Shown: positions 32,378-43,653, numbered from the stretch's first letter. The stretch: 64,000 bases of DNA from Microbacterium sp. cf332 (GCF_900102175.1 NZ_FNKN01000001.1:744001-808000); one strand, 5' to 3'. The notes: generated from the letters alone by a model not told the origin. Made by a program: numbers and translations.

Positions 32378-33262
32378 CTACTCGCGACCGAGGTCGCGAT
32401 GCTTGAGTCGCACCGCCACACCCGGGAGGGCCGACAGCCGTCGGGCGAGCTCCCGGGCGGTCACGACCGACCGGTGCTTGCCGCCCGTGCACCCCACCGC
32501 GACGACCGAGTGGCGCTTGTTCTCCTCCTGGTACCCCCGCAGCACGGGGGCCAGCGCCGCCGCGTAGGCGTCGATGAACTCGCGCGCGTTCTCGTGCGAG
32601 AGCACCTCTTCGCGCACGGCCTCGTCCTCGCCCGTGAGCGGCTTGAGCTCGGGATTCCAGAACGGGTTCGGCAGGAAGCGCATGTCGGCGACGAGGTCGG
32701 CGTCGGGTGGCAGACCGTACTTGAAACCGAAGCTCATGACGGTCACGGTGTGCCGAGCGGCGCCGTCGTCGGTGAACAGGTCGGCGATGTAGGTCGCCAG
32801 CTGGTGGATGTTGTCGCGCGAGGTGTCGACGATGACATCGGCGCTCTCACGGATGGGCGCCAGGCGTTCGCGCTCGCGGCGGATGCCGTCGACGAGCGTT
32901 CCGTCGCCCTGGAGCGGGTGCGGGCGCCGCACCGCTTCGAAGCGGCGTACGAGCACCTCGTCGGCCGCGTCGAGGAAGAGCACCCGGAGGGCGCGTCCGT
33001 GGCGCAGCGCGCGCGTGATGTCGGGAAGCGCGGCGAACAGGTCGCCGCCGCGGACGTCGACCACGGCCGCGACTCGCGGCAGTGCGTTGCCCGCCAGCTC
33101 GCTGAGTTCGAGCAGTGGCCGCAGCATCTGCGGCGGCAGGTTGTCGACGACGTACCAGCCGAGGTCCTCGAGCGCGTTGGCCGCCGTCGTGCGGCCGGCG
33201 CCGGACATGCCGGTCACGATGAGAATCTCGCCCGCCGGTACCTCGTCGGTCACCGTCATCAC
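32378..33262 (-). CDS. rapZ: RNase adapter RapZ / nucleotide-binding protein
   Basis: A 294-aa P-loop protein of the RapZ/YvcJ family. The Walker A is GMSGAGRTT, with Arg in place of the usual Lys, as seen in many actinobacterial members. The C-terminal domain carries [18 protein letters not shown] and [10 protein letters not shown]. In E. coli RapZ controls glmS mRNA; its actinobacterial role is unclear. The start is GTG at 33262 or ATG at 33259. It sits between uvrC and whiA. Confidence 0.9.
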   Translation of the reverse strand: MMTVTDEVPAGEILIVTGMSGAGRTTAANALEDLGWYVVDNLPPQMLRPLLELSELAGNALPRVAAVVDVRGGDLFAALPDITRALRHGRALRVLFLDAADEVLVRRFEAVRRPHPLQGDGTLVDGIRRERERLAPIRESADVIVDTSRDNIHQLATYIADLFTDDGAARHTVTVMSFGFKYGLPPDADLVADMRFLPNPFWNPELKPLTGEDEAVREEVLSHENAREFIDAYAAALAPVLRGYQEENKRHSVVAVGCTGGKHRSVVTARELARRLSALPGVAVRLKHRDLGRE

Positions 33263-33286
33263 CCCTGTCGTCCGCTGGGATCCACC

Positions 33287-35185
33287 CTATCCGTCCGCGA
33301 GGTGGCGATGGATCGCTTGGGCCAGCCGCGGCCCGATGCCGGGCAGCTCCTGGATCTCGTCGGGAGTCGCCTGCTTCAGCTTCGACACCGAGCCGAAGTG
33401 ACGCAGCAGCGCCTTGATGCGGGAGGCTCCCAGCCCGGGGACCTCCGAGAGCACCGACGTGATGTCGCGCTTGCGGCGCTTGCGCTGATGGACGATCGCG
33501 AACCGGTGAGCCTCGTCGCGCAGCCGCTGCAGCAGGTAGAGCGACTCGGAGGTGCGGGGAAGGATGACCGGGTACTCCTCCCCCGGCAACCAGATCTCCT
33601 CGAGCCGTTTGGCGATGCCGCAGAGCGCGATCTCGCTGTGGCCCGCGTCGGCCAGCGCGCGCGCCGCCGCCTCGACCTGCGGCTTGCCGCCGTCGACGAC
33701 GAGCAGCTGCGGTCTGTAGGCGAACCGCGGACGCTTGCGGGCGGTGACCACCTCGCCGTCCGCCGTCGCGTCGGGCAGGGGCTCATCGTCGTCGTCGGGG
33801 CGATCGAGGTAGGCGAGGCGTCTCGTGAGCACCTGGTACATCGAGTCGGTGTCGTCGGTCGTCTCGCCGACGCCGAAGATGCGGTACTGGTCCTTTCGCG
33901 GCAGCCCGTCCTCGAAGACGACGAGCGACGCGACGACGTTCGTGCCGGAGAGGTGCGAGACGTCGTAGCACTCGATGCGCAGCGGCGCCTCCTCGAGACC
34001 CAGCGCCTCTTGTAGGTCGGTCAACGCCTGGCTCCGCGCGACGTAGTCGCTCGTGCGACGGGTCTTGTGGAGCATCAGCGCCTGCTGCGCGTTGATGCTG
34101 GCGGTCCTCATCAGGTCGGCCTTGCGTCCGCGCTGCGCCACCTGGACCGTGACCCGCTTGCCGCGCCTGTCCTGCAGCCACTGCTCGAGCTGGCCGGTAT
34201 CGCCCGGCAGCGTGGGGACGAAGACGTGACGCGGGATGTCACCGGCGGCGGCATCCCCGTATGTGCGCTGCAGCACCTGATCGACCAGGTCGGCGCCGGA
34301 GATGTCGATCTCCTTCTCGATCGTCGTCGCACGGACACCGCGGATGCGCCCGCCGCGCACGACGAAATGCTGCACGGCGGCGGCGAGCTCGTCCTCGGCG
34401 ATCCCGAAGAGATCGGCGTCCATGTCGTCCTCGAGCACCAGTGCGCTCTTGTTCAGCACGGCGTCGATCGCCTGCAACCGGTCGCGGTAGACCGCGGCGG
34501 ATTCGTAGTCCATCGCCGCAGCGGCCTCGCGCATGCGCGCGGTGAGGTCGCGGGCGAACCGCTGATCGCCGCCCGACATGAACGCGACGAAGTCGTCGAC
34601 CATCGCGCGGTGCTCGTCGATCGTGACCTTCATCGAGCAGGGCCCGCCGCATCGGCCGATCTGACCGGGGAAGCACGGGCGTCCCGAGGCCATCGCCTTC
34701 TTGTACGACGAGTCGCTGCAGGTGCGGATCGGGAAGACCTTGATCATCAGGTCGATCGTCTCGTGGACCGCCCAGACCTTCGGATACGGGCCGAAGTACT
34801 TCGCGCCGGGGATCCGCCGGTTGCGGGTGACGATGACGCGCGGCGCCTCGTCACCGAGGGTGATGGCCATGAACGGGTAGGACTTGTCGTCGCGGTACCG
34901 CACGTTGAACGGCGGATCGAACTCCTTGATCCACATGTACTCCAACTGGAGCGAGTCGACGTCTGTGGCGACGACCGTCCACTCGACGGAGGCTGCGGTC
35001 GTGACCATCCGACGCGTTCGCTCGTGGAGGGTGTGGAGGGGCGCGAAGTAGTTCGACAGGCGCGCCCGCAGGTTCTTGGCTTTGCCGACGTAGAGGACCC
35101 GGCCCTCGGCGTCGCGGAAACGGTACACACCGGGATCGGTGGGGATCTCCCCCGCCTTCGGCCGGTAGGGCAGGACGTTGGCCAC
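33287..35185 (-). CDS. uvrC: excinuclease ABC subunit C
   Basis: A 632-aa UvrC. It has an N-terminal GIY-YIG nuclease (PGVYRF to [14 protein letters not shown], residues 18-43), the [13 protein letters not shown] segment, a UvrB-binding UVR motif near 210-245, an RNase H-like nuclease with [11 protein letters not shown], and C-terminal HhH motifs. It makes both incisions in nucleotide excision repair. The GTG at 35185 lies just after the uvrA stop with AAGGCGGG upstream; upstream codons belong to uvrA. Confidence 0.94.
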   Translation of the reverse strand: MANVLPYRPKAGEIPTDPGVYRFRDAEGRVLYVGKAKNLRARLSNYFAPLHTLHERTRRMVTTAASVEWTVVATDVDSLQLEYMWIKEFDPPFNVRYRDDKSYPFMAITLGDEAPRVIVTRNRRIPGAKYFGPYPKVWAVHETIDLMIKVFPIRTCSDSSYKKAMASGRPCFPGQIGRCGGPCSMKVTIDEHRAMVDDFVAFMSGGDQRFARDLTARMREAAAAMDYESAAVYRDRLQAIDAVLNKSALVLEDDMDADLFGIAEDELAAAVQHFVVRGGRIRGVRATTIEKEIDISGADLVDQVLQRTYGDAAAGDIPRHVFVPTLPGDTGQLEQWLQDRRGKRVTVQVAQRGRKADLMRTASINAQQALMLHKTRRTSDYVARSQALTDLQEALGLEEAPLRIECYDVSHLSGTNVVASLVVFEDGLPRKDQYRIFGVGETTDDTDSMYQVLTRRLAYLDRPDDDDEPLPDATADGEVVTARKRPRFAYRPQLLVVDGGKPQVEAAARALADAGHSEIALCGIAKRLEEIWLPGEEYPVILPRTSESLYLLQRLRDEAHRFAIVHQRKRRKRDITSVLSEVPGLGASRIKALLRHFGSVSKLKQATPDEIQELPGIGPRLAQAIHRHLADG

Positions 35186-35186
35186 G

Positions 35187-38072
35187 TCAGCCCGCCTTGC
35201 GCGCCGCCGGGGCCCCCAGGATCTCGGCGAGGAACTGACCCGTGTGGCTCTCAGCGACGCCCGCGACCTGTTCGGGGGTGCCCGTCGCGACGATCGTGCC
35301 ACCGCCGGCACCGCCCTCGGGACCGAGGTCGATGACCCAGTCCGAGGCCTTGATGACGTCGAGGTTGTGCTCGATCGTGATGACGGTGTTGCCCTTGTCG
35401 ACGAGGCCGTTGAGCACCTCGAGGAGCTTGCGGACGTCTTCGAAGTGCAGACCCGTCGTCGGCTCGTCGAGGACGTAGACGCTGCGACCGTTCGAGCGGC
35501 GCTGCAGCTCGGTCGCGAGCTTCACCCGCTGCGCCTCGCCGCCGGAGAGCGTCGTGGCCGACTGTCCGAGACGCACGTAGCCGAGTCCGACGTCGACGAG
35601 GGTGCGGAGGTACCGGTGGATCGCCTGGATCGGCTCGAAGAAGTCGGCGGCCTCCGAGATGGGCATCTCGAGGACCTCTGCGATGTTCTTGCCCTTGTAG
35701 TGCACGGCGAGCGTGTCGCGGTTGTACCGCTTGCCGTGGCACACCTCGCAGTCGACGTAGACGTCGGGAAGGAAGTTCATCTCGATCTTCAGCGTTCCGT
35801 CACCGGAGCACGCCTCGCACCGGCCTCCCTTGACGTTGAACGAGAACCGGCCGGGAAGGTAGCCGCGGACCTTGGCCTCGGGCGTCTCGCTGAACAGGGT
35901 GCGGATGCGGTCGAAGACGCCGGTGTACGTCGCGGGGTTCGATCGCGGCGTGCGCCCGATCGGGGCCTGATCGACGTGCACGACCTTGTCGAGGTTGTCG
36001 AGGCCGGTGACGCGGGTGTGCTTGCCCGCGACGCGTCGGGCGCCGTTGAGCCGGGTCGCGAGGACCTCGTAGAGGATGCCGTTGACGAGGGTCGACTTGC
36101 CGGATCCGCTCACTCCGGTGACGGAGGTCAGCACGCCGAGGGGGAACTCGGCCGTGACGTTCTGCAGATTGTTGGCACGGGCGCCCACGACCGTCAGCAT
36201 CCGCTTCTTGTCGATCTTGCGACGCTTGGCCGGGGTCTCGAGCGATCGGCGCCCCGAGAGGTAGTCACCGGTCATCGATTCCTCGTCGGCGAGGAGCGCG
36301 TCGTACGGTCCGGAGTGGACGACGTTCCCGCCCTCGACGCCGGCGCGGGGTCCGATGTCGACGACCCAGTCGGCCGCGGCGATGGTCTCCTCGTCGTGCT
36401 CCACGACGATGAGGGTGTTGCCGAGGTTCTTGAGCTTCACGAGCGTGTCGATGAGCCTGCGGTTGTCGCGCTGGTGCAGACCGATGGACGGCTCGTCGAG
36501 CACGTAGAGCACGCCGGTGAGGCCCGATCCGATCTGCGTCGCCAAGCGGATGCGCTGTGCCTCGCCGCCCGACAGCGAACCCGCCGCGCGACCGAGACTG
36601 AGGTAGTTGAGGCCGACCTCGATGAGGAAGTCGAGCCGGGCGCGGATCTCGCGCAGCACGGCAGCGGCGATCTTGGCCTCGCGCTCGGTGAGCTCGAGCT
36701 GGTTGAAGTACGCCTGGGCGTCGGCGAGGCTCAGGCGCGCGACGTCGGCGATGGAGTGCTCGTGCACGAGTACCGCGAGCACCTCGGGCTTGAGGCGGTC
36801 GCCGTCACAGGCGGGACACGGCACCTCGCGCAGATACTCCGACCACCGCTGACGCTGCGTGTCGGTCTCGGCCTGGAGGTATTGGCGCTCGATGTACGGG
36901 ATCACGCCCTCGAACCCGGAGGCGTAGCGCATCTCGCGCCCGTAGCGGTTCTTCCACTTCACCGTCACCTTGTAGTTCTCGCCGCGCAGCACCGCGTCCT
37001 GAACGTCGGCGGGAAGCTTGCGCCACGGGGTCTTCAACGAGAACTTGAGGTCGGACGCGAGACCCTCGAGCAGCCGCTCGTAGTACTGGAAGAGACCCTT
37101 GCCCTGCGTGGTCCAGGGCAGCAGCACGCCCTCGGCGATCGACAGGTCTTCGTCTCCGAGCATCAGCTCGGCGTCGACCGACATCCGCGTGCCGAGACCG
37201 GAGCAGGTCGGGCAGGCGCCGAAGGGCGCGTTGAACGAGAACGTGCGCGGCTCGATCTCGGTGAGCTGGATCGCATGCCCGTTCGGGCAGGCGAGCTTCT
37301 CACTGAAGCTCTGCCACGCGTCGTCACCCTCTTCATCGACGAAGTTGACCTGGATGACGCCGCCCGCGAGCGTCAGCGCGGTCTCGACCGAGTCGGTGAC
37401 GCGTCCGAGGAGGTCGGGACCCGCCACGAGGCGGTCGACGACGACGGCGATGTCGTGCTTGTAGCTCTTCTTCAGCGTCGGCGGCTCGGCCAGGGAGATG
37501 ACGTCGCCGTCGACGACGGCGCGCGCGTAACCCTTGGCGCTGAGCTCCTTGAAGAGGTCGACGAACTCGCCCTTCTTCTGCGTGATGACGGGGGCGACGA
37601 CCTGATACCGGGTGCGCTCGGGGAGCTCCATCAGCTGATCGGCGATCTGCTGCACCGTCTGCCGCTGGATGCGTTCGCCGCACTCCGGGCAGTGGGGCAC
37701 GCCGATGCGCGCCCAGAGCAGGCGCATGTAGTCATGGATCTCGGTGATCGTGCCGACCGTCGATCGCGGGTTGCGGTTGGTCGACTTCTGGTCGATCGAC
37801 ACGGCGGGGCTGAGCCCCTCGATGAAGTCGACGTCGGGACGGTCGACCTGCCCGAGGAACTGACGCGCGTACGCGCTCAGCGATTCGACGTAACGGCGCT
37901 GCCCTTCGGCGAAGATCGTGTCGAAGGCGAGACTCGACTTGCCGGAGCCGGAGAGGCCGGTGAAGACGACGAGACTGTCGCGCGGGATGTCGAGGTCCAC
38001 GCCCTTGAGGTTGTGGACGCGGGCACCGCGGACGCTGAGTTTCGAAGAGGAAGCGACGGGGACGATGGGCAC
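35187..38072 (-). CDS. uvrA: excinuclease ABC subunit A
   Basis: A 961-aa UvrA of standard length with two ABC ATPase modules. Walker A sites are GLSGSGKSS near residue 40 and GVSGSGKST in the second half. Signature motifs are SLSGGEAQR and TLSGGEAQR. Zinc modules are seen at [13 protein letters not shown]...CPTC and CEACSGDG...CEVCHGK. It finds DNA damage and loads UvrB. It is followed directly by uvrC; uvrB lies 0.8 kb upstream, beyond the OhrR-like gene. Confidence 0.96.
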   Translation of the reverse strand: MPIVPVASSSKLSVRGARVHNLKGVDLDIPRDSLVVFTGLSGSGKSSLAFDTIFAEGQRRYVESLSAYARQFLGQVDRPDVDFIEGLSPAVSIDQKSTNRNPRSTVGTITEIHDYMRLLWARIGVPHCPECGERIQRQTVQQIADQLMELPERTRYQVVAPVITQKKGEFVDLFKELSAKGYARAVVDGDVISLAEPPTLKKSYKHDIAVVVDRLVAGPDLLGRVTDSVETALTLAGGVIQVNFVDEEGDDAWQSFSEKLACPNGHAIQLTEIEPRTFSFNAPFGACPTCSGLGTRMSVDAELMLGDEDLSIAEGVLLPWTTQGKGLFQYYERLLEGLASDLKFSLKTPWRKLPADVQDAVLRGENYKVTVKWKNRYGREMRYASGFEGVIPYIERQYLQAETDTQRQRWSEYLREVPCPACDGDRLKPEVLAVLVHEHSIADVARLSLADAQAYFNQLELTEREAKIAAAVLREIRARLDFLIEVGLNYLSLGRAAGSLSGGEAQRIRLATQIGSGLTGVLYVLDEPSIGLHQRDNRRLIDTLVKLKNLGNTLIVVEHDEETIAAADWVVDIGPRAGVEGGNVVHSGPYDALLADEESMTGDYLSGRRSLETPAKRRKIDKKRMLTVVGARANNLQNVTAEFPLGVLTSVTGVSGSGKSTLVNGILYEVLATRLNGARRVAGKHTRVTGLDNLDKVVHVDQAPIGRTPRSNPATYTGVFDRIRTLFSETPEAKVRGYLPGRFSFNVKGGRCEACSGDGTLKIEMNFLPDVYVDCEVCHGKRYNRDTLAVHYKGKNIAEVLEMPISEAADFFEPIQAIHRYLRTLVDVGLGYVRLGQSATTLSGGEAQRVKLATELQRRSNGRSVYVLDEPTTGLHFEDVRKLLEVLNGLVDKGNTVITIEHNLDVIKASDWVIDLGPEGGAGGGTIVATGTPEQVAGVAESHTGQFLAEILGAPAARKAG

Positions 38073-38153
38073 CGCACAAGTCTAGGTGGGGCCTCCGACA
38101 CGGGCTCCGGGGTTCGCCCTCGGCTCACCCATGCGCTAGGGCGCGCCCGGGGA

Positions 38154-38591
38154 TCACCGCGAGCGCCGGCCCGCGAAGGGCGCGAGGCCGTCGCGCAGAG
38201 TCGTGACCTCGTCGACGGTCATGCCGACCGCCGCCATGACCTGCTCCGGGACACGCAGCGCACGCGAACGCAGCACTCTCCCCTCGTCCGTCAGCCCGAT
38301 CTCGAGCACCCGCTCGTCGCCCGCACGCCGCCCGCGCGTCACGAGCCCCTGGGTCTCGAGTCGCTTGACCAGCGGCGACAGGGTCGCCGGCTCCATGGCC
38401 AGGTCGGCAGCGAGCTCGCCGAGCGCCAGCGGCGACGTCTCCCAGAGCGCGAGCATCACGAGGTACTGCGGATGCGTGAGGCCGAGCGGCTCCAGAATGG
38501 GCCGGTAGACGGCCACCACGTTCCGCGCGGCGGTGACCAGGGCGAAGCAGAGCTGGTTGTCGAGCTTGAGCAGGTCATCGGCGGATTGCAC
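38154..38591 (-). CDS. OhrR-like MarR family regulator
   Basis: A 145-aa winged-helix MarR protein. The N-terminus LDNQLCFAL places Cys15 exactly where OhrR senses organic peroxides, and Tyr29 is kept. The second tyrosine of the Bacillus OhrR site (position 19) is Val. There is no other cysteine, so it would be a one-Cys type. HPQYLVMLALWE, the recognition helix MEPATLSPLVKRLE and the wing GRRAGDERVLEIGLT are typical. No ohr gene is adjacent. A palindrome 15 nt upstream of the GTG start is the likely operator, shared with a divergent zinc-ribbon gene. Confidence 0.82.
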   Translation of the reverse strand: MQSADDLLKLDNQLCFALVTAARNVVAVYRPILEPLGLTHPQYLVMLALWETSPLALGELAADLAMEPATLSPLVKRLETQGLVTRGRRAGDERVLEIGLTDEGRVLRSRALRVPEQVMAAVGMTVDEVTTLRDGLAPFAGRRSR

Positions 38592-38605
38592 GCTCGAATC
38601 CTACA

Positions 38606-38624
38606 TGCACTAATCGTTAGTACA
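38606..38624. promoter_or_regulatory. palindromic operator between the OhrR-like gene and divergent gene
   Basis: A 19-bp near-palindrome built on ACTAA-TCG-TTAGT, extended by matching TG/CA ends. It covers most of the 42-nt space between the two divergent starts and overlaps a TACACT hexamer (38621-38626), the likely -10 of the plus-strand gene. A TAGGAT hexamer (38598-38603, minus) is the likely -10 of the regulator gene. Autorepression is the expected mode. Confidence 0.55.
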
Positions 38625-38633
38625 CTCATGATC

Positions 38634-38870
38634 ATGACCGAGCATGACCGCCGCCCCTCCCTCAGCACGCGCGTCCGCGAGGCGGGCGGGTGGTACGCCT
38701 ACCTCAACGCGCGGCTCATCCGCGCCGCTGGTCCCGCGTCGGTCGGCCCCTACGAGTCCGAGCCGGAGCCGGAACGCACGGGGCGCGCATGCCCGCTGTG
38801 CGGGCACCCCATGACGGAACACGAAGTCGACCGCTCCGGCCCCAAACCTCTGCTGCACTGCCCGCGCTGA
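38634..38870 (+). CDS. small C-terminal zinc-ribbon protein
   Basis: A 78-aa protein. A basic helical N-terminus (STRVREAGGWYAYLNARLIRAAG) is followed by an acidic linker and a C-terminal CPLCGHPM ... LHCP cluster, which could bind one zinc. Function unknown. It is transcribed divergently from the OhrR-like gene, so it may be a target of that regulator. Start: the ATG at 38634 lies 7 nt after TACACT and suits a leaderless mRNA; an ATG at 38628 is the alternative. The frame is open far upstream on this strand, but that is the shadow of uvrA. Confidence 0.7.
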   Translation: MTEHDRRPSLSTRVREAGGWYAYLNARLIRAAGPASVGPYESEPEPERTGRACPLCGHPMTEHEVDRSGPKPLLHCPR

Positions 38871-38900
38871 CCGCGAGCGGAGATGACCGGCGGTGCCGGG

Positions 38901-40982
38901 TCAGGCGTGCCCGGCCCGTTCCATCGCCCGCAGCTCCTTCTTCAGGTCCTGCACCTCGTCGCGCAGTCGCCCGGCGAGCTCGAACTTCAGCTCGGCCGCA
39001 GCGGCGAGCATCTGCTGCGAGAGATCCTCGATCGTCGACTCCAGCTGCTGCGCGCCTTCGGCCGCGATCCCTTCACGACGCAGCTGGGGCGTCGGGCTCT
39101 TGCCCTTCCCCGACTTGTTCCGCGCGGTGGCCTTGCCGTTCAACAGGTCGCGCGTATCCGACGCCTCGCGGGCGAGTGCGTCGGTGATGTCGGCGATCTT
39201 CTTACGCAGCGGCTGCGGGTCGATCCCGTTCTCGAGGTTGTAGGCGATCTGCTTCTCGCGACGTCGCTCCGTCTCGTCGATCGCCGCGGCCATCGAGTCG
39301 GTGATCTTGTCGGCGTACATGTGCACCTGCCCTGACACGTTTCGCGCAGCGCGCCCGATCGTCTGGATCAGCGAGGTGCCCGAGCGCAGGAACCCTTCCT
39401 TGTCGGCATCGAGGATCGCCACCAGCGACACCTCGGGAAGGTCGAGTCCCTCGCGCAGCAGGTTGATGCCGACGAGGACGTCGTAAGCGCCCTGCCGCAG
39501 CTCGGTGAGCAGCTCGACACGGCGCAGGGTGTCGACGTCGGAGTGCAGGTATCGCACCCGGACGCCGTGCTCGCCGAGGAAGTCGGTGAGCTCCTCGGCC
39601 ATCTTCTTCGTCAGGGTCGTGACGAGGACGCGCTCGTCGCGCTCGACGCGCAGCCGGATCTCCTCGAGGAGGTCGTCGATCTGCCCCTTCGACGGCTTGA
39701 TGATGATCTCGGGATCGATCAGACCGGTCGGGCGGATGATCTGCTCGACCACGCCGTCGGCGATCCCCATCTCGTAGCGGCCCGGCGTCGCCGAGAGGTA
39801 GACGGTCTGCCCGACGCGCTCCTTGAACTCGTCGAACCGCAGCGGACGGTTGTCCATCGCGCTCGGCAGACGGAACCCGTGGTCGACGAGGGTGCGCTTG
39901 CGCGACGCATCGCCTTCGTACATGGCCCCGATCTGCGGCACCGTCACGTGCGACTCGTCGATCACGAGCAGGAAGTCGTCGGGGAAGAAGTCGAGCAGCG
40001 TGTGCGGCGGGTCGCCGGGCGAACGGCCATCGAGATGGCGGGAGTAGTTCTCGATGCCCGAGCAGAATCCGAGCTGCTGCAGCATCTCGAGATCGAAGGT
40101 CGTACGCATGCGCAGGCGCTGCGCCTCGAGCAGCTTGCCCTGGCTTTCGAACTCCTTCAGCCGCTCGCCCAGCTCGTGCTCGATCGTGCCGATGGCTCGC
40201 TGGACCGTCTCGGTGCCGGCGACGTAGTGCGAGGCCGGGAACACCGGCACGCTGTCCATCTTCTGCACGATGTCGCCCGTGAGCGGGTGCAGCATGTACA
40301 GCGCTTCGATCTCGTCGCCGAAGAGCTCGATGCGGATCGCATACTCCTCATAGACGGGGATGATCTCGATCGTGTCGCCGCGCACGCGGAAGTTGCCGCG
40401 TGAGAAATCGACGTCGTTGCGGTTGTACTGCATCGCGATGAACTTGCGGATGAGGGCGTCGCGGTCGTACCGCTCCCCCACCTGCAGGGCGACCATCGCG
40501 CGCAGGTACTCCTCGGGCGCACCGAGGCCGTAGATGCACGAGACGGTGCTGACCACCACCACGTCGCGTCGGCTCAGCAGCGAGTTGGTCGTCGAATGCC
40601 GCAACCGCTCGACCTCGGCGTTGATCGACGAGTCCTTCTCGATGAACGTATCGGTCTGGGGCACGTAGGCCTCGGGCTGGTAGTAGTCGTAGTAGCTGAC
40701 GAAGTACTCGACGGCGTTGTTGGGCATGAGGTCGCGGAACTCGTTCGCCAGCTGCGCCGCGAGCGTCTTGTTGTGCGCCATCACGAGCGTGGGGCGCTGC
40801 ACCTGTTCGATGAGCCAGGCCGTCGTCGCCGACTTGCCGGTACCGGTGGCGCCGAGGAGGACGACATCCGTCTCACCGGCGTTGATCCTGCCCGCGAGAT
40901 CGGCGATCGCCTGGGGCTGGTCACCGCTCGGAACGTATTCGCTGACGACCTCGAAGGGTCGCACGGAGCGCGTCGTCTGCAT
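38901..40982 (-). CDS. uvrB: excinuclease ABC subunit B
   Basis: A 693-aa UvrB helicase-like protein. Walker A is GATGTGKS, the beta-hairpin region [20 protein letters not shown] is intact, the DEAD-like box reads VIDESHV, and motif VI is QTIGRAARN. The C-terminal UVR domain ([18 protein letters not shown]) contacts UvrC. It verifies damage handed over by UvrA. The ATG has GGGAG 2 nt upstream. coaE precedes it by 63 nt on the same strand. Confidence 0.96.
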   Translation of the reverse strand: MQTTRSVRPFEVVSEYVPSGDQPQAIADLAGRINAGETDVVLLGATGTGKSATTAWLIEQVQRPTLVMAHNKTLAAQLANEFRDLMPNNAVEYFVSYYDYYQPEAYVPQTDTFIEKDSSINAEVERLRHSTTNSLLSRRDVVVVSTVSCIYGLGAPEEYLRAMVALQVGERYDRDALIRKFIAMQYNRNDVDFSRGNFRVRGDTIEIIPVYEEYAIRIELFGDEIEALYMLHPLTGDIVQKMDSVPVFPASHYVAGTETVQRAIGTIEHELGERLKEFESQGKLLEAQRLRMRTTFDLEMLQQLGFCSGIENYSRHLDGRSPGDPPHTLLDFFPDDFLLVIDESHVTVPQIGAMYEGDASRKRTLVDHGFRLPSAMDNRPLRFDEFKERVGQTVYLSATPGRYEMGIADGVVEQIIRPTGLIDPEIIIKPSKGQIDDLLEEIRLRVERDERVLVTTLTKKMAEELTDFLGEHGVRVRYLHSDVDTLRRVELLTELRQGAYDVLVGINLLREGLDLPEVSLVAILDADKEGFLRSGTSLIQTIGRAARNVSGQVHMYADKITDSMAAAIDETERRREKQIAYNLENGIDPQPLRKKIADITDALAREASDTRDLLNGKATARNKSGKGKSPTPQLRREGIAAEGAQQLESTIEDLSQQMLAAAAELKFELAGRLRDEVQDLKKELRAMERAGHA

Positions 40983-41045
40983 GCTCCCAGCGTAGGCCGG
41001 GGCTCCGACACGCGGCCGGGTCTTCGCTCAGAGCGTGCGTGCGTG

Positions 41046-41651
41046 CTACGTATTCGCCTGCGGCGTGATCCGGGCCCACAGTCGGTCGACCTGCTCCCGT
41101 GTGCTCGCGAGGTCGCCGGCCGTGTCGATCACGACATCGGCGATCGCGAGGCGCTGCTCGTCGTCGACCTGCGATGAGATGCGCCGATCGGCCTCCTCGA
41201 GCGACATCCCGCGCAGCCGGTGCAGCCGTTCGCGTCTCAGCGCCGCCGGGGCGTGGGCGACGACGATGAGGTCCCAGGGATCGTCGACGCGGGCCTCGAC
41301 GAGGAGAGGAACGTCGTAGACCACGACGGCTCCGGGTGCCGCTAGCGCGTCGTCGAAGCGACGTTGCGACTCGGCGCGCACGGCCGGGTGCACGATCGCG
41401 TTCAGCCGCTCCCGCGCCGCCGGGTCGACGAAGACGACGGCTGCGAGCGCGGGCCGGTCGAGCTCGCCGTCGGCGGAGACGACCGTCGGGCCGAACTCCG
41501 CGGCGATGGCGTCGAGCACGGGCGACCCCGCACCCTGCACGTCGCGGACGATCGCGTCGGCGTCGACGACGATCGCTCCGAGCTCGGCGAGCCGGCGCGC
41601 GATCGTGGACTTGCCGGATGCGATCCCGCCGGTCAATGCGATGAGAGGCAT
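41046..41651 (-). CDS. coaE: dephospho-CoA kinase
   Basis: A 201-aa P-loop kinase. Walker A is GGIASGKST; VVDADAIVRDV, VYDVPLLVEA and the LID region RLHRLRGMSLEEADRRISSQ follow. It phosphorylates dephospho-CoA in the last step of CoA synthesis. It is upstream of uvrB on the same strand, as in many actinobacteria, and divergent from a response-regulator gene. Confidence 0.94.
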   Translation of the reverse strand: MPLIALTGGIASGKSTIARRLAELGAIVVDADAIVRDVQGAGSPVLDAIAAEFGPTVVSADGELDRPALAAVVFVDPAARERLNAIVHPAVRAESQRRFDDALAAPGAVVVYDVPLLVEARVDDPWDLIVVAHAPAALRRERLHRLRGMSLEEADRRISSQVDDEQRLAIADVVIDTAGDLASTREQVDRLWARITPQANT

Positions 41652-41743
41652 ACACCCGAGGATGCCACGCGCGCCAGCCCGGGCGCGACGGGAGGCGATG
41701 GATACGATGGTGTCCTGACAGACCCGCGGAAGGTGGGATCGCC

Positions 41744-42469
41744 GTGGAACGCACCGCCGTCATCGTCGAGGACCAGGCCGACATCCGCAGCCTGCTCACC
41801 GCGATCCTCGAGTCGAGCGGTTTCGCCGTTCACTCGACCGAGAACGGGCTCGATGCCGTCGAACTGATCCGCGACGTCTCCCCCGACGTCACGACCCTCG
41901 ACGTCAACATCCCGGGAATCGACGGCTTCGAAGTGGCGCGCCGCGTCCGCGGTTTCAGCGACACATACATCATCTTCATCTCCGCGTTCGTCGAGCCCGG
42001 CGATGCCGAGCGCGGCCGCGCCGCGGGCGGCGACGAGTACCTCGGCAAGCCGTTCCGGCCGCGTGACCTGAAGGCTCGCCTCGCCGCCATCCCGTCGCGG
42101 CGACGGCGGGGCGACTCCCCCGTCCTCGACGCGATCACCGTGCCCGCCGAGCCGGGCGGGGCCGACGTGACCTTCGCCGACGTCTCGTGGAACGGCGCGG
42201 GCTTCCGGATCGCCGACGCACCGCTCGTCACCACGCCCGCCGACGGCGCCGTCCTCCGGGCCCTGCTCGACGCACAGGGACGTTCACGGACCAAGGGCGA
42301 GATCGCGACGGCGATCCGATCGCGGTCGCGCTCCGAGGAGCCCGATGCCGACGAGGTGCGCGCTGTCGAGCGCAGTGTCGAAAGCCTCCGCGACGCGCTC
42401 GCGTCGGCGCGATCGTCGGTGCGCATCGTCTCCGATCAGGGGACGGGCTACCGCCTCGACCAGGCCTGA
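41744..42469 (+). CDS. response regulator with winged-helix output domain
   Basis: A 241-aa protein. The receiver domain (1-115) has the acidic pair Glu9/Asp10, phospho-acceptor Asp53, Ser80 and Lys102. A linker leads to a C-terminal OmpR/PhoB-like domain (about 140-241) ending in VSDQGTGYRLDQ, the typical end of the winged helix. The DNA-binding helix region is less well conserved than in OmpR. It should accept phosphate from the kinase encoded convergently at 43650-45326. GTG start with AAGGTGGG upstream. Confidence 0.85.
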   Translation: MERTAVIVEDQADIRSLLTAILESSGFAVHSTENGLDAVELIRDVSPDVTTLDVNIPGIDGFEVARRVRGFSDTYIIFISAFVEPGDAERGRAAGGDEYLGKPFRPRDLKARLAAIPSRRRRGDSPVLDAITVPAEPGGADVTFADVSWNGAGFRIADAPLVTTPADGAVLRALLDAQGRSRTKGEIATAIRSRSRSEEPDADEVRAVERSVESLRDALASARSSVRIVSDQGTGYRLDQA

Positions 42470-42489
42470 CCCGGCACGCCGCTCCGGGC

Positions 42490-43653
42490 TCAGGCGGGCT
42501 CGGCGAGCAGCACGGCGGAGGCGACCCCGGACGATGCCCGCGTCGCCGTGGTCGCGGCGACCTCGATCAGGGCGTCGGGGTCGTACCCGACGACGTCGCT
42601 CAGCGCGACGCCGACCCCGATCGCCGGAAGCACGCCGCCCTCGATCGATCCCAGCGACTCGAACAGCGATCGGTAGAGCGCCATCGCCTGCCGGCGCGCG
42701 TCCGCGGCCGACCCGACGACCGTGACCACACCGATGCGCTCCGAGCCGACCTCTCCGAGGATCGCGAGGGTGGGCGCGTTCGCGGTCATCGTCCCGCGCC
42801 ACGTCCGCACCACCTCGTCGGCGACGTCCAGACCGAATGCGGTCGCGATGTACTCGAGGCCGTCGAGCTCGATGACCCACACCGCGATGAGCTCACGCCG
42901 GGCCCTCGCGCGCTCCGCGCTGATGGCGACCGCGCGCTGGAAACCTGCCACCGTGGCGATCTCGCCCGGACCCGCACCGCGCCCGTCCGTGCCTTCCGAA
43001 CCTCGGACGCCGGCTCGACCGGCGCGGAGCACCGAGGCGGCGACGACTGCGGTGATCGACAGGACGACCGTCAGGATGCTCGTCGCGATCGTTCCGACCC
43101 ACAGGTGGAAGGTCTCCCCATAGCCCTGGGTCGCGACGACGACCACCCGGACCAGGTAGAAGAGCCCCTGGATGCCGAAGACGAGGCCGAGCGGCAGTGC
43201 ATTGCGAGAGGATCGCAGCGCACCGCGGAAGCACTCCGCCGAGGCGGCCGCGGCGAGCACGCTGAGAGCGGCGAACATGACGAACGCCCCCGACCAGTCG
43301 TCACCGCCGAGCGCGAACTCGACGGCGGCGGCGACCGCGGTGGCCGCACCGGCGACGGCCACGGCGACTCCCGGGAGGAGCACCGGACGGCGGTTGTAGG
43401 CGCGGCATCCCAGCCACATGAGCCCCGTGCCGACGACGGAGGCGGTGTTGCCGCAGACCACGGCCCAGGTGGTGTCGGGAGCGCTCGCCCAGACGAGGTA
43501 GAACATCGTGGTCAGCACGGCCGACAGGAATCCGACCGCCCAGAAACGACCGCTCTGCTCGGGTCGGCGCAGCAGTGTGTCGAAGACGAACAGCACGGCG
43601 CACACGAGGACGACGACGGCGGTGACGAGCGAGACCGAGAACTGATCGATCAT
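42490..43653 (-). CDS. multi-pass membrane protein with degenerate GGDEF domain
   Basis: A 387-aa protein. Residues 1-210 hold six or seven membrane helices. Residues about 235-385 follow the GGDEF fold (IAVWVIELDGLEYIATAFGLDVADEVV at its start), but the active-site motif reads GEVGSERI at 300-307 instead of GGDEF. Cyclic di-GMP synthesis is therefore unlikely; a sensory or GTP-binding role is possible. The ATG overlaps the stop of the histidine kinase gene (ATGA), so the two are made together. It ends 20 nt from the convergent response regulator. Confidence 0.8.
   Translation of the reverse strand: MIDQFSVSLVTAVVVLVCAVLFVFDTLLRRPEQSGRFWAVGFLSAVLTTMFYLVWASAPDTTWAVVCGNTASVVGTGLMWLGCRAYNRRPVLLPGVAVAVAGAATAVAAAVEFALGGDDWSGAFVMFAALSVLAAAASAECFRGALRSSRNALPLGLVFGIQGLFYLVRVVVVATQGYGETFHLWVGTIATSILTVVLSITAVVAASVLRAGRAGVRGSEGTDGRGAGPGEIATVAGFQRAVAISAERARARRELIAVWVIELDGLEYIATAFGLDVADEVVRTWRGTMTANAPTLAILGEVGSERIGVVTVVGSAADARRQAMALYRSLFESLGSIEGGVLPAIGVGVALSDVVGYDPDALIEVAATTATRASSGVASAVLLAEPA

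Noticed and set aside
35178..38633. Very long plus-strand open frame leading into the small zinc-ribbon gene
   Set aside because: This part is antisense to uvrA and the OhrR-like gene and has shadow-like composition. Only the last 79 codons, from 38634, form a plausible gene.
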